Assembly (NCBI RefSeq): GCF_015207245.1
Contig: NZ_JADEXF010000172.1
Coordinates: 1 to 6,857, forward strand
Length of the DNA: 6,857 bases
Direction: 5' to 3'
From: Nostoc cf. edaphicum LEGE 07299
Lineage (GTDB): Bacteria > Cyanobacteriota > Cyanobacteriia > Cyanobacteriales > Nostocaceae
Shown here: piece by piece, positions 1-6,195 of the stretch
Position numbering within the stretch: position 1 is the first letter of the stretch
How the letters are laid out: each line of letters begins with the position of its first letter
The notes under the pieces: model-generated
Seen by the model: only the letters and a program-made list of their open reading frames with translations
Databases searched by the model: none
What the model was told of the DNA's origin: nothing
Translations under genes and position numbers: made by a program

Positions 1-22
1 CTATACCTGTGGAAAGTCATCA

Positions 23-202
23 ACTAATGAACACCCAATAATGATGGATCTAAAAAATCTAAACCATCTCGCCCCAGAAAATCCCGAACAGAAGTAGCGA
101 GACGATACTAGGAATGTGAAAATAACCAGCGAAAACTTGAGCAGCAATACCAGCCACAACCGTTACACTTATCAAAATAGTAATAGGCAAGGATTCTTCC
201 AT
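23..202 (-). pseudogene. Broken N-terminal remnant of a cation/proton antiporter
   Basis: Reading from the ATG at 202-200, the product begins MEESLPITILISVTVVAGIA and continues through a segment containing FHIPSIVSLLLFGIF. This resembles the first two membrane helices of cyanobacterial Na+/H+ (CPA1/CPA2-type) antiporters, where PSIVFLLLFGILLGRDGLxLLDPSLLGV is typical. The frame then runs WGEMV and stops (TAG, 59-61). Restoring one base at about 82-84 gives LGRDGLDFLDPSLLGVH, an excellent continuation of the family, which ends at a second stop (TAG, 23-25). So at least two lesions are visible: a one-base deletion and a nonsense change or junction. Downstream codons to the window edge no longer look like the family. 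Only about 60 of the usual several hundred residues remain. The same frame is open to a TTG at 247, but the family start and hydrophobic segment favour the internal ATG. A GGAGG lies 25 nt upstream of it, too far to be a good ribosome site. Sequencing error is an alternative for the frameshift but would not remove the second stop. Confidence 0.65.
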
Positions 203-251
203 AAAAAATTTAAGTCGTGCTGTACAACCTCCTATAATTAAAATCAAAAGC

Positions 252-279
252 CATCAGCAAGTTACCCTACTTGCTGATG
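252..279 (-). terminator. Probable intrinsic terminator of the alcohol dehydrogenase gene
   Basis: A perfect 11-bp inverted repeat (CATCAGCAAGT at 252-262, ACTTGCTGATG at 269-279) encloses a 6-nt loop. On the minus strand the stem is followed by GGCTTTTGATTTTAATT, a T-rich though interrupted tract, and preceded by an A-rich stretch. It sits about 43 nt after the stop codon of the dehydrogenase gene on the same strand, the expected place for a Rho-independent terminator, and before the antiporter remnant. The T tract is imperfect, so termination efficiency is uncertain. Confidence 0.6.
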
Positions 280-321
280 TCAAAAAAGTTTTTAGTTCAC
301 AATACAAGCTTGATAAAGATT

Positions 322-1551
322 CTAAACATTAGCTAAAGCTGCTCCAGGGACTAATTCTACCTTCACCCAACCTGGTTGTCGTCGGTCAAATGCCTTATAA
401 GCATCAATAACTGACATTAGCGGCTCGACTTGTGTCAATACTTTTGTGGGGTCTACTGTGCCATTACGAACCAAATCCACCAACGTAGGAATATATTTGC
501 GGTGATTACAATTGCCCATGTTGATTGTGAGATTTTTGTTCATTGCTGTGCCGATGGGAAAGAAATTATGGGTGGGGGGATAAACTCCAATAATTGAGAG
601 CGTACCAGCTTTGGCTAATGCTTGAACTGCCCACTCTAATACAAGAGACGGAGCATTACCTGGATGCCAATTGCCGTTTTGAGGATTGGTTTTAGGGGCA
701 ATTTGTTGTAACTGCTGTTGGAATTGTTGCGCTTCTTGTTGTGCTTTTTCGGCTGCTGGGCCACTGTCAGGAGCATTCGCATCTACGCCAACTGCATCAA
801 TCGCTCTATCCACGCCAATTCCCCCGGTTAGTTCGCGGATTGCTTCAATTGGATCTTCGGCATTGTAATCAATGATTTCTGCACCCAAATCACGCGCCAT
901 TTCTAAACGTGAGGGAATTGTATCAACTGCAATGATGCGTCCTGCACCGAACAATCTGGCGCTGACGATCGCAAACTGCCCAACAGGGCCACAACCGAAA
1001 ATGGCAACTGTATCTCCTGGTGTTATCTCTGCAATATCGGCTCCAAAGTATGCCGTAGGGAAGATGTCAGACAATAGAATTGCTTGGTCGTCTGTGACTT
1101 CTTTTGGTAACTTGACTAACCCTGCATTGGCATAAGGAATTCGAGCATATTCCGCCTGCAATCCATCGAAGGGGCCTGCTGCTTCTGGGCCTCCGAAAAA
1201 AGCTGTCCCGGCGTTATGTCCGTGAGGATTGGCGTTATCACATTGGGCATGATAACCTGTGCGGCAGTAAGAACAGTAGCCGCAGGCAATTGTCGAGGGA
1301 ACGACAACGCGATCGCCCACTTTCAAATTCCGCACATTGGAACCAATTTCTTCAACAATCCCAACACCTTCATGCCCTAGAATTGTACCGGGTTTCATAC
1401 CCGTGAATGTTCCCCGAATCATGTGTAAATCTGTGCCACAAATTGCACTAGAGGTCAGTCGAATAATGGCATCGGTTGGTTCTTTGATTTTTGGTTCTGG
1501 TACGTTATCTAATCGAATATCTCCGATTCCGTGAAAAACAACCGCTTTCAT
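322..1551 (-). CDS. Zinc-dependent alcohol dehydrogenase, formaldehyde dehydrogenase-like
   Basis: A 409-residue cytoplasmic medium-chain dehydrogenase that should oxidise an alcohol or aldehyde with NAD(P)+. It has an N-terminal GroES-like domain (about 1-150) and a Rossmann domain (about 155-300). Catalytic zinc ligands are visible as Cys38 (CGTD), His60-Glu61 (GHEG) and probably Asp162 (SDIFPTAYFGA). The structural zinc lobe has Cys90, Cys93, Cys96 and Cys104. The nucleotide fold shows GCGPVG at 186-191 and an acidic Asp210 ending the second strand, which favours NAD over NADP. An inserted Q/A-rich stretch (about 262-290) is typical of the glutathione-independent formaldehyde dehydrogenase subgroup, as is the C-terminal GNCNHRKYIP. 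An in-frame ATG at 1623 would add 24 residues, but ATG 1551 is preferred: AGGAG lies 8 nt upstream and the family begins MKAVVFHG. The substrate is unproven; formaldehyde or another small alcohol or aldehyde is likely. The gene follows trkH on the same strand after 265 bp, ends before a hairpin, and appears intact. Confidence 0.93.
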   Translation of the reverse strand: MKAVVFHGIGDIRLDNVPEPKIKEPTDAIIRLTSSAICGTDLHMIRGTFTGMKPGTILGHEGVGIVEEIGSNVRNLKVGDRVVVPSTIACGYCSYCRTGYHAQCDNANPHGHNAGTAFFGGPEAAGPFDGLQAEYARIPYANAGLVKLPKEVTDDQAILLSDIFPTAYFGADIAEITPGDTVAIFGCGPVGQFAIVSARLFGAGRIIAVDTIPSRLEMARDLGAEIIDYNAEDPIEAIRELTGGIGVDRAIDAVGVDANAPDSGPAAEKAQQEAQQFQQQLQQIAPKTNPQNGNWHPGNAPSLVLEWAVQALAKAGTLSIIGVYPPTHNFFPIGTAMNKNLTINMGNCNHRKYIPTLVDLVRNGTVDPTKVLTQVEPLMSVIDAYKAFDRRQPGWVKVELVPGAALANV

Positions 1552-1559
1552 GGTAAATA

Positions 1560-1564
1560 CTCCT
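1560..1564 (-). promoter_or_regulatory. Ribosome binding site that fixes the dehydrogenase start
   Basis: AGGAG on the minus strand, separated by 8 nt from ATG 1551. It lies inside the longer open frame beginning at 1623, which argues that those extra 24 codons are untranslated leader. Confidence 0.75.
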
Positions 1565-1601
1565 AATTCATGAGGTTTACATTTCAGACAAAAATGAGTA
1601 G

Positions 1602-1631
1602 CTTGTGTTTTGTGGTAGCTCAAAACACAAG
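1602..1631 (-). promoter_or_regulatory. Perfect inverted repeat upstream of the dehydrogenase gene
   Basis: CTTGTGTTTTG (1602-1612) and CAAAACACAAG (1621-1631) form a perfect 11-bp inverted repeat with an 8-nt centre. It ends about 50 nt upstream of the dehydrogenase ATG, in the 265-bp gap after trkH. Possible roles are an operator for a dimeric regulator, a 5' leader hairpin, or a weak terminator for the upstream GH65-trkH unit; on the minus strand the stem is followed by ctactcATTTTTG, a poor T tract. The stem is A/T-rich and the spacer symmetric, which I think slightly favours a protein-binding site. I saw no convincing -35/-10 pair in 1632-1816, and nothing else in that stretch. Confidence 0.45.
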
Positions 1632-1816
1632 AAAATATTTATGCAATAGAGCAAGAAACTTAGTATCCAAATCATTTTCTTGATGGATAGCTTCAGCAGA
1701 TAATTAAGCTTATTTTGGGCTACACGACATACGCACTTAGAAATTATGGTATCGATATTGCTATAGTTTCTTATCGTCCTCTAGAAGGATATAAGTTGTG
1801 GATAGCAATGTCAGGC

Positions 1817-3373
1817 TCATTTTTTAATCCTAATTACTTGCCGCACGGGACGTAAAAAGGAAGCAAACAGTACTAGCACCGGAATAATTTCCACTCGTCC
1901 CATCCACATAAACAAAATTAAAATTAGTTTACCTATCCAATGCAAGTCTGGGTTGGTAATTCCTACTGATAATCCTGAAGTTCCCATTGCGGAAGCTGCC
2001 TCTAAAATGACATCGGGAACTGTATACTGCGGTTCAACAACGTGGAGCAAAACAAAGACTCCTACTCCTAAAAAGCCTAGCCAAAGTGTTGCTAAAACTG
2101 TAGCTGTTCTAATTTGACGATGAGCTTCAATTTCCGTAAGTTCTTGACTATCGAGTTTGTATTTAATATGCTGGTCAGATTTGAGAAATATCTGCTGTAA
2201 ATGCCATACTACAGCTTTATATAGAGTAACAATCCGACTAAGTTTGAGTCCGCCACAGATGGAACCAGAAGCCGCACCAAAAATCATTCCCAGACTGATC
2301 AACAATCTGGCGCTGGGACTCCAATCTTGGATTTTAACAGTATTAAAACCACAGGTTGTTAAGGCTGAAACCCATTGAAATAAACTGTCGAGCCAGCTAA
2401 GTGAGCCTGTAAACGAGTAATGTGTAAGTAGCAGTAATATTGTTCCTAATACTAGTAGTAGCCATAGCGCCCGATGTGAAGGATCTCTCCACAGGGCAGA
2501 GAGTCGGCGCTGACTGAGGAATTGTGCGTGTACCGAAAAGCTAATCGCACCTGTAATCATAATGGCGATCGCAGCTAACTGTAAAATTGGTGTATACACA
2601 GTAAAGCTCTTGCTAGTAATGGAAAAACCACCCGTAGAAATGCCAGTCATGGCGTGATTAAGAGCTTCCCACCAAGGCATACCCAATAACCCCAACAGCA
2701 GTACACTAAATACCGTGTATAGCAGGTAAATTTTCCAAATCTTACGCGCAGTTCCAACAATCGTGGGAGAAATTTTCTTCTGTCGTCCTGCGGCTTGGTA
2801 AAGTTGATCGGGATCTGCGCTAGGTTCAAGCACCGACAGCATGAGTACAATTATTCCCACACCACCTATCCACTCTGTGAACGATCGCCACCATTGCAGC
2901 GTGTGAGGTAGTTGACTCGCATCAAGAGCCATTGTTAATCCTGTACTGGTATACCCAGAAACAGCTTCAAAGATAGCGTTTAAAGGATGCTGAAACTCAC
3001 GGATAGTTTGCGAGGTTTGGGGAAATGCAGCCAGATAAGAAGCGATCGCCACAAACGGAATTGCCCCCAATAGGGGAACAATTCCCCAACTCAGGGCAAC
3101 AATCAACATCGCGTGTTGTATCTCTGCGGCTTCAGCTTGGCGAAATACTTGATAAAGCAACTGTCCTAAACTAAAAGAAATTATTGCTGTGAACACAAAC
3201 GGCCAAATAGCATAATACTCACCAAATATCAAGCACACGGGTAATGATAGCAGCGCCATTACACCTGGTACATGGAGTAATAAGCCTACATCTCGTAAAA
3301 TTGTTTTAGTGTAAGCGTGTATCTGCCAAGGTGGGAACTTTAACTGCTGTTTCAGTTCGTAAGTCAAAGTCAT
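1817..3373 (-). CDS. trkH: TrkH-family potassium uptake channel subunit
   Basis: A 518-residue inner-membrane protein that forms the K+-translocating pore of a Trk/Ktr-type system. Family architecture is four M1-P-M2 repeats, and all four pore loops are visible: YTSTGLTM (141-148, filter Gly145), GISTGGFS (244-251, Gly249), LTTCGFNT (338-345, Gly342) and MGTSGLSV (463-470, Gly467). Other family signatures are WIGGVGIIVLML (168-179), the glycine-rich gating loop FGAASGSICGGLK (365-377) and MGRVE (491-495). Two extra N-terminal helices (about 32-76) and the length favour the TrkH rather than the shorter KtrB type. Such subunits normally work with a peripheral nucleotide-binding RCK protein (TrkA/KtrA), which is not in this window. 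The ATG at 3373 is the first possible start after an in-frame stop; the next ATG, at residue 39, would cut the first helix. There is no strong ribosome site, only a weak GAG at about -8. The start lies 68 bp inside the end of the GH65 gene, so translational coupling is likely. Confidence 0.92.
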   Translation of the reverse strand: MTLTYELKQQLKFPPWQIHAYTKTILRDVGLLLHVPGVMALLSLPVCLIFGEYYAIWPFVFTAIISFSLGQLLYQVFRQAEAAEIQHAMLIVALSWGIVPLLGAIPFVAIASYLAAFPQTSQTIREFQHPLNAIFEAVSGYTSTGLTMALDASQLPHTLQWWRSFTEWIGGVGIIVLMLSVLEPSADPDQLYQAAGRQKKISPTIVGTARKIWKIYLLYTVFSVLLLGLLGMPWWEALNHAMTGISTGGFSITSKSFTVYTPILQLAAIAIMITGAISFSVHAQFLSQRRLSALWRDPSHRALWLLLVLGTILLLLTHYSFTGSLSWLDSLFQWVSALTTCGFNTVKIQDWSPSARLLISLGMIFGAASGSICGGLKLSRIVTLYKAVVWHLQQIFLKSDQHIKYKLDSQELTEIEAHRQIRTATVLATLWLGFLGVGVFVLLHVVEPQYTVPDVILEAASAMGTSGLSVGITNPDLHWIGKLILILFMWMGRVEIIPVLVLFASFLRPVRQVIRIKK

Positions 3374-5579
3374 ACCACTCGTTACGCCATTGCAGGCGAA
3401 ACTTCAAACGCGTCCAGTTGGGTGGTAGATTGGGACAAGCAATGGGGCCAAATTGAGTCATCCGAATGCCGCCAAAACCGAAAACTACTGCTTGCCATAC
3501 TCCTCCAGCACTGGCAGCGTGAATTCCTTCGGCGGCGTTTAGTCTCACATCCTCTAAGTCTACCAAGGCCGATCGCAGAAAGTGTGTATAAGCTTCGGCT
3601 GGTTGATTGAGGTCGCAAGCTAAGATAGCGTTAATGGCTGGGCCTAGTGAAGAACCATAACTGTGGTCGGTGCGTTGGGTGTAATAGTCCCAGTTGGTGG
3701 CGAGGGTGTTATGGTCGTAGCGTAGACGCTTTGCGTCTTGTCGCCAGACATCGCGCAATAAATACAAGAGCATCAATACATCTGGCTGTTTGAGAATCTG
3801 CTTTTGGTTTGTAGCTTCAATTCCCAACAAACCTTGCAGGGATTTACTGCGCGGTTCGTAATCAGCGAGGTTAACGTCTTCTAGCTGGAAAAAGCCTTCA
3901 AATTGTTCAATTAAACCAGTTTGAGCATCTTCGTTGACAAATAGACGCTCTTGAATTTCCGCCCAATGGTGCAGACGCTCTGTGGTTAAGTTGAGTTTTT
4001 GTACTAGTTCTGCTGAGGTTTCAGGATAAGCTTGTTTGAGCCAATCCCACAGTCCCAAAGCTGATTGCAAATGCCACTGTACCATGAGATTGGTGAAGGC
4101 ATTATTATCGACGCGATCGTGATTTTCATCGGGGCCAATTACATCTAGGATGTCATAGCTGTGGCGCTCTTGGTTCCACTGCACCCGACTTTCCCAGAAC
4201 ACAGCCGTATCAAGAACAATTTCCGCACCATAATCCCGCATCCAGTCATCATCATTGGTAGTCTGCCAGTAGTGCAAAATTGCATAAGCGATATCTGCGG
4301 TGATATGCACTTCTATGTCACCGCACCAGATGCGGATTAATTCACCGTTGGGAGCCGGAACCCAACGCGGAGTTACTTCATCGCCAGTAGTAGCACTTTC
4401 CCAAGCAAACATTGCTCCTTGATAACCGGCTTCTTGAGCTTTGCGTCTGGCTCCTGGTAGGGTGTGGTAGCGGTAGGTGAGTAAGTTACGCGCTAGAGCT
4501 GGTTGAGTTAAGGTGAGGAAAGGCAGGATGAATATTTCTGTATCCCAAAAGATATGTCCGCTATAGGCAAAACCGGAGAGGGTTTTGGGAGGAATGCTTA
4601 CTCGGCTGTCGTGACGCGGTGTTACAGCTAGTAATTGGAAGAGATTGTAACGGACGCTCAATTGAGCCAAGCGATCGCCTTCTATAATAATGTCACTGTC
4701 TTGCCACACTTGCTCCCATGCTGCAATGTGAGCTGCCAATAGCGTAGTATATCTCGGTTCATCAGCGAGTCTTTGTAAGGCGGCGGCAATGGGAATTTCT
4801 GTTTCTCGTGAAGTAAACAGGGTGACAATCTTTTCTACAGTTACCGTTTTTCCGGGATATAACTCTAAGGTAGTTGTCAAAATGGGAGAACTAGAAGCTT
4901 TTTCGACGCTCACGGGTGCAGTCTCATCACCATCTACCACTAACTTAGCTGCCATCCCAAGTTGAATATTTGAGTGGAGAGTTGTACTGTTTAACCAGAG
5001 AATCTGATTTATGCCACCTTGGTTTAAGGTTCGCCAATGTTTAACGCCTTGGGTATGTGGTTCGCTGTCAAATCCGGCTTCAACGGTAATCTCACCCTCA
5101 AAGTCTACCGATGTAATTTGAGCGCGAATCGCCAAAACGTGTTGGTCTGCTAAACTGGTGAAACGCTCGAAGTGAAAATCTAGGGTATGACCATTAGGAC
5201 TACGCCACCGCACATCACGGCTAACTAAACCTAAGCGTAAATCGAGCCGACGTTCGTAGTTGAGAATTTCACCACTGTCCATACTAAAGCGATCGCCACC
5301 AACTTTCACCACCAATGGCAGCCAGTTGGGGCAGTTTACCAATTCGGTATGAGTAATTGTCACATCATCATAAACACCGTGGATGAGTACGCCTGGAAAA
5401 TCCTGTGGATATCCTTCCTCAAATGTACCCCGCACTCCTAACAACCCATTACCAAGAGTGAAAACAGTTTCTTTATGATGCAACTGCGTCGGGTTAAACT
5501 CTGTTTCAATAACGTTCCAGTCAGTATTGTCAATTAATTGCTGATTTTGTTGAGAATTGTGAGTGGATACGTTGAGCAT
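3306..5579 (-). CDS. Glycoside hydrolase family 65 protein, probable disaccharide phosphorylase
   Basis: A 757-residue protein with no signal peptide, expected in the cytoplasm. GH65 enzymes mostly phosphorolyse alpha-linked disaccharides (maltose, trehalose, kojibiose, nigerose) to beta-glucose 1-phosphate plus glucose; a few hydrolyse. The N-terminal beta-sandwich (about 20-270) starts with WNVIETEF and TLGNGLLGVRGTFEEGYP. The (alpha/alpha)6 catalytic barrel (about 300-700) carries GHIFWDTEIF (341-350), the general acid Glu485 in IGPDENHDRVDNNAFTN (481-497), the KQPDV motif (597-601), DHSYGSSL (638-645) and GIHAASAGGVWQ (685-696). The HxxxSSL and GGxWQ segments correspond to the phosphate-site region in phosphorylases, so phosphorolysis is the better guess. 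A short C-terminal beta domain ends near WYDFDLRT (735-741), leaving a 16-residue tail that overlaps trkH. ATG 5579 is the only possible start upstream of the family domain because an in-frame TAG lies 15 nt before it; the ribosome site is weak. No beta-phosphoglucomutase gene, the frequent partner, is in view. Substrate specificity cannot be read from sequence. Confidence 0.92.
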   Translation of the reverse strand: MLNVSTHNSQQNQQLIDNTDWNVIETEFNPTQLHHKETVFTLGNGLLGVRGTFEEGYPQDFPGVLIHGVYDDVTITHTELVNCPNWLPLVVKVGGDRFSMDSGEILNYERRLDLRLGLVSRDVRWRSPNGHTLDFHFERFTSLADQHVLAIRAQITSVDFEGEITVEAGFDSEPHTQGVKHWRTLNQGGINQILWLNSTTLHSNIQLGMAAKLVVDGDETAPVSVEKASSSPILTTTLELYPGKTVTVEKIVTLFTSRETEIPIAAALQRLADEPRYTTLLAAHIAAWEQVWQDSDIIIEGDRLAQLSVRYNLFQLLAVTPRHDSRVSIPPKTLSGFAYSGHIFWDTEIFILPFLTLTQPALARNLLTYRYHTLPGARRKAQEAGYQGAMFAWESATTGDEVTPRWVPAPNGELIRIWCGDIEVHITADIAYAILHYWQTTNDDDWMRDYGAEIVLDTAVFWESRVQWNQERHSYDILDVIGPDENHDRVDNNAFTNLMVQWHLQSALGLWDWLKQAYPETSAELVQKLNLTTERLHHWAEIQERLFVNEDAQTGLIEQFEGFFQLEDVNLADYEPRSKSLQGLLGIEATNQKQILKQPDVLMLLYLLRDVWRQDAKRLRYDHNTLATNWDYYTQRTDHSYGSSLGPAINAILACDLNQPAEAYTHFLRSALVDLEDVRLNAAEGIHAASAGGVWQAVVFGFGGIRMTQFGPIACPNLPPNWTRLKFRLQWRNEWYDFDLRTETAVKVPTLADTRLH

Positions 5580-5664
5580 GAGTGATAAAACCTATGTCTT
5601 GGGGGTTGCTGTGAACAGGATGCAGTAAAATTAGGAGCAATCTTGAAGTGATTAACTCCTTTTC

Positions 5665-5701
5665 TTTAGCGCGTAGATTAAAAGATAATCTGAACGCTAA
5701 A
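5665..5701 (-). promoter_or_regulatory. Interrupted hairpin in the GH65 leader
   Basis: TTTAGCG (5665-5671) pairs with CGCTAAA (5695-5701), and AGATTA (5675-5680) pairs with TAATCT (5686-5691). The two stems are separated by a symmetric 3x3 internal loop and closed by a 5-nt apical loop. It lies 86-122 nt upstream of the GH65 start. Neither strand has a T tract after it, so it is not an intrinsic terminator. It could be an operator or an mRNA leader structure; no regulator is identifiable. Confidence 0.3.
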
Positions 5702-5788
5702 AAACACGCTTCTGATAACAGTAGCGTTTCAAATTTCATCTGTCTATAGTTAGATTTCTTTAAAAATGCCAGTTATAACTCATAAATC

Positions 5789-5971
5789 TCAACTAGCTAC
5801 AAATTGATTCAGCTTTTCATCAATTTGTTTCATATTTACAATGAACGCGTCTTTGTCTTTGTGATGGACGTTAGTAATATTTTGGCTGGTAAAATTTACA
5901 GGTGCAATTAAGTAACGTTTTGTTCTTTTACCAGAAGTGGTATATTGGCACTTGACCTGACCGAGTACAAA
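5789..5971 (-). pseudogene. Headless C-terminal gene remnant of unknown family
   Basis: The minus strand is open for 60 codons from just after a TAG (5972-5974) to TGA (5789-5791). The product contains QVKCQYTTSGKRTKRYLIAP and later DKDAFIVNMKQIDEKLNQFV. It has protein-like composition (charged and hydrophobic residues alternating, an amphipathic helical tail ending FVAS) although it sits in otherwise A/T-rich spacer. There is no ATG, GTG or TTG near its 5' end; the first Met is residue 47. It therefore looks like the last part of a longer protein that has lost its front. I do not recognise the family. Its 5' end lies only 9 bp from the repeat element at 5981-6127, which suggests that insertion or deletion there removed the rest. 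No matching coding sequence is evident in the 68 bp on the far side. A chance open frame is the alternative. Confidence 0.4.
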
Positions 5972-5980
5972 CTATGCATA

Positions 5981-6127
5981 ATATCATGTCCGTATAAATA
6001 GTTATGATTTCCACAGTCATTGCACCCCACCCCCAGCCCCTCCCCGCCGGCGGGGAGGGGAGACAAAGCATAGCTTTGGCGGGGTGGGGTTCTCCAGGTT
6101 TAATAAGTAATCTAGCGGACATGATAT
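5981..6127. mobile_element. MITE-like 147-bp element with 12-bp terminal inverted repeats
   Basis: ATATCATGTCCG (5981-5992) and CGGACATGATAT (6116-6127) are perfect 12-bp inverted repeats bounding 147 bp with no transposase coding capacity. The interior has a G/C-rich nested palindrome unlike the A/T-rich surroundings. This architecture fits a miniature inverted-repeat transposable element or a small dispersed palindromic repeat of the kind common in filamentous cyanobacteria. No convincing target-site duplication is visible: the left flank ends GCATA and the right flank begins AAGCC. A minus-strand frame through it (5928-6122) encodes a low-complexity product and is not a gene. Multi-copy status cannot be checked from one window. 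Confidence 0.55.
6024..6090. repeat. Nested palindromes forming a cloverleaf-like fold
   Basis: Three stems are seen. The outer one pairs ACCCCACCCC (6024-6033) with GGGGTGGGGT (6081-6090). Inside it lie a perfect 24-bp palindrome centred at 6048/6049 (6037-6060, core CCCCGCCGGCGGGG) and a 6-bp hairpin CAAAGC-ATA-GCTTTG (6064-6078). Together with the 12-bp terminal repeats the element could fold into a branched structure on either strand. The arms are strongly C-rich on one side and G-rich on the other. Confidence 0.8.
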
Positions 6128-6133
6128 AAGCCC

Positions 6134-6178
6134 ACAGGACAGCAAACTAGAGGTGTTGTACTCAGTACTACAGGACAG
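6134..6178. repeat. Short direct repeat flanking a small palindrome
   Basis: ACAGGACAG occurs at 6134-6142 and again at 6170-6178, with the 11-bp palindrome GTACTCAGTAC (6158-6168) between them. The second copy runs into the purine-rich ribosome site of the sensor gene. It may be a regulatory site or chance; 36 bp between copies is not a whole number of helical turns. Confidence 0.3.
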
Positions 6179-6181
6179 GAA

Positions 6182-6188
6182 GGGGGAG
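6182..6188 (+). promoter_or_regulatory. Ribosome binding site of the sensor gene
   Basis: GGGGGAG within a longer purine run (AGGAAGGGGGAG) lies 7 nt before ATG 6196 and supports that start. Confidence 0.7.
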
Positions 6189-6195
6189 TGGGCAG

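Larger units (their letters stand above)
5580..6195. other. 616-bp intergenic region between divergent genes
   Basis: No complete gene is supported here. From left to right it holds the GH65 5' leader with a long hairpin (5665-5701), a decayed 60-codon reading frame (5789-5971), a palindromic repeat element (5981-6127), and a short direct repeat plus ribosome site before the sensor gene. A possible minus-strand promoter for GH65 is TTGTAG (5797-5802) and TTATAA (5773-5778) with an 18-bp spacer, about 195 nt upstream of the start. This match is weak and could be chance. A 69-codon minus-strand frame at 5530-5739 has no recognisable features and overlaps the GH65 start; I do not call it a gene. 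Confidence 0.7.

Noticed and set aside
750..850. Q-rich insertion in the dehydrogenase as a possible novelty
   Set aside because: An insertion of this type at this place is normal for the glutathione-independent formaldehyde-dehydrogenase subgroup.
686..868. Plus-strand cysteine-rich frame opposite the dehydrogenase
   Set aside because: The cysteines come from the antisense of the Q/A-rich codons of the real gene; there is no ribosome site or conservation signal.
1552..1623. N-terminal extension of 24 codons on the dehydrogenase, starting at ATG 1623
   Set aside because: The extension has no family similarity, overlaps the inverted repeat and contains the ribosome binding site for ATG 1551, where the conserved MKAVVFHG start lies.
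5530..5739. 69-codon minus-strand frame overlapping the GH65 start
   Set aside because: No domain or coding signature, and it covers a leader hairpin and overlaps GH65 in another frame; most likely chance.
6025..6060. C-rich run as a possible CRISPR or tandem repeat
   Set aside because: The C-rich runs are arms of palindromes. There are no regularly spaced repeats with unique spacers.
5928..6122. 64-codon minus-strand frame through the palindromic element
   Set aside because: It lies almost wholly inside the repeat and encodes a low-complexity SPPAGRGWGWG-type stretch produced by the G-rich arm.
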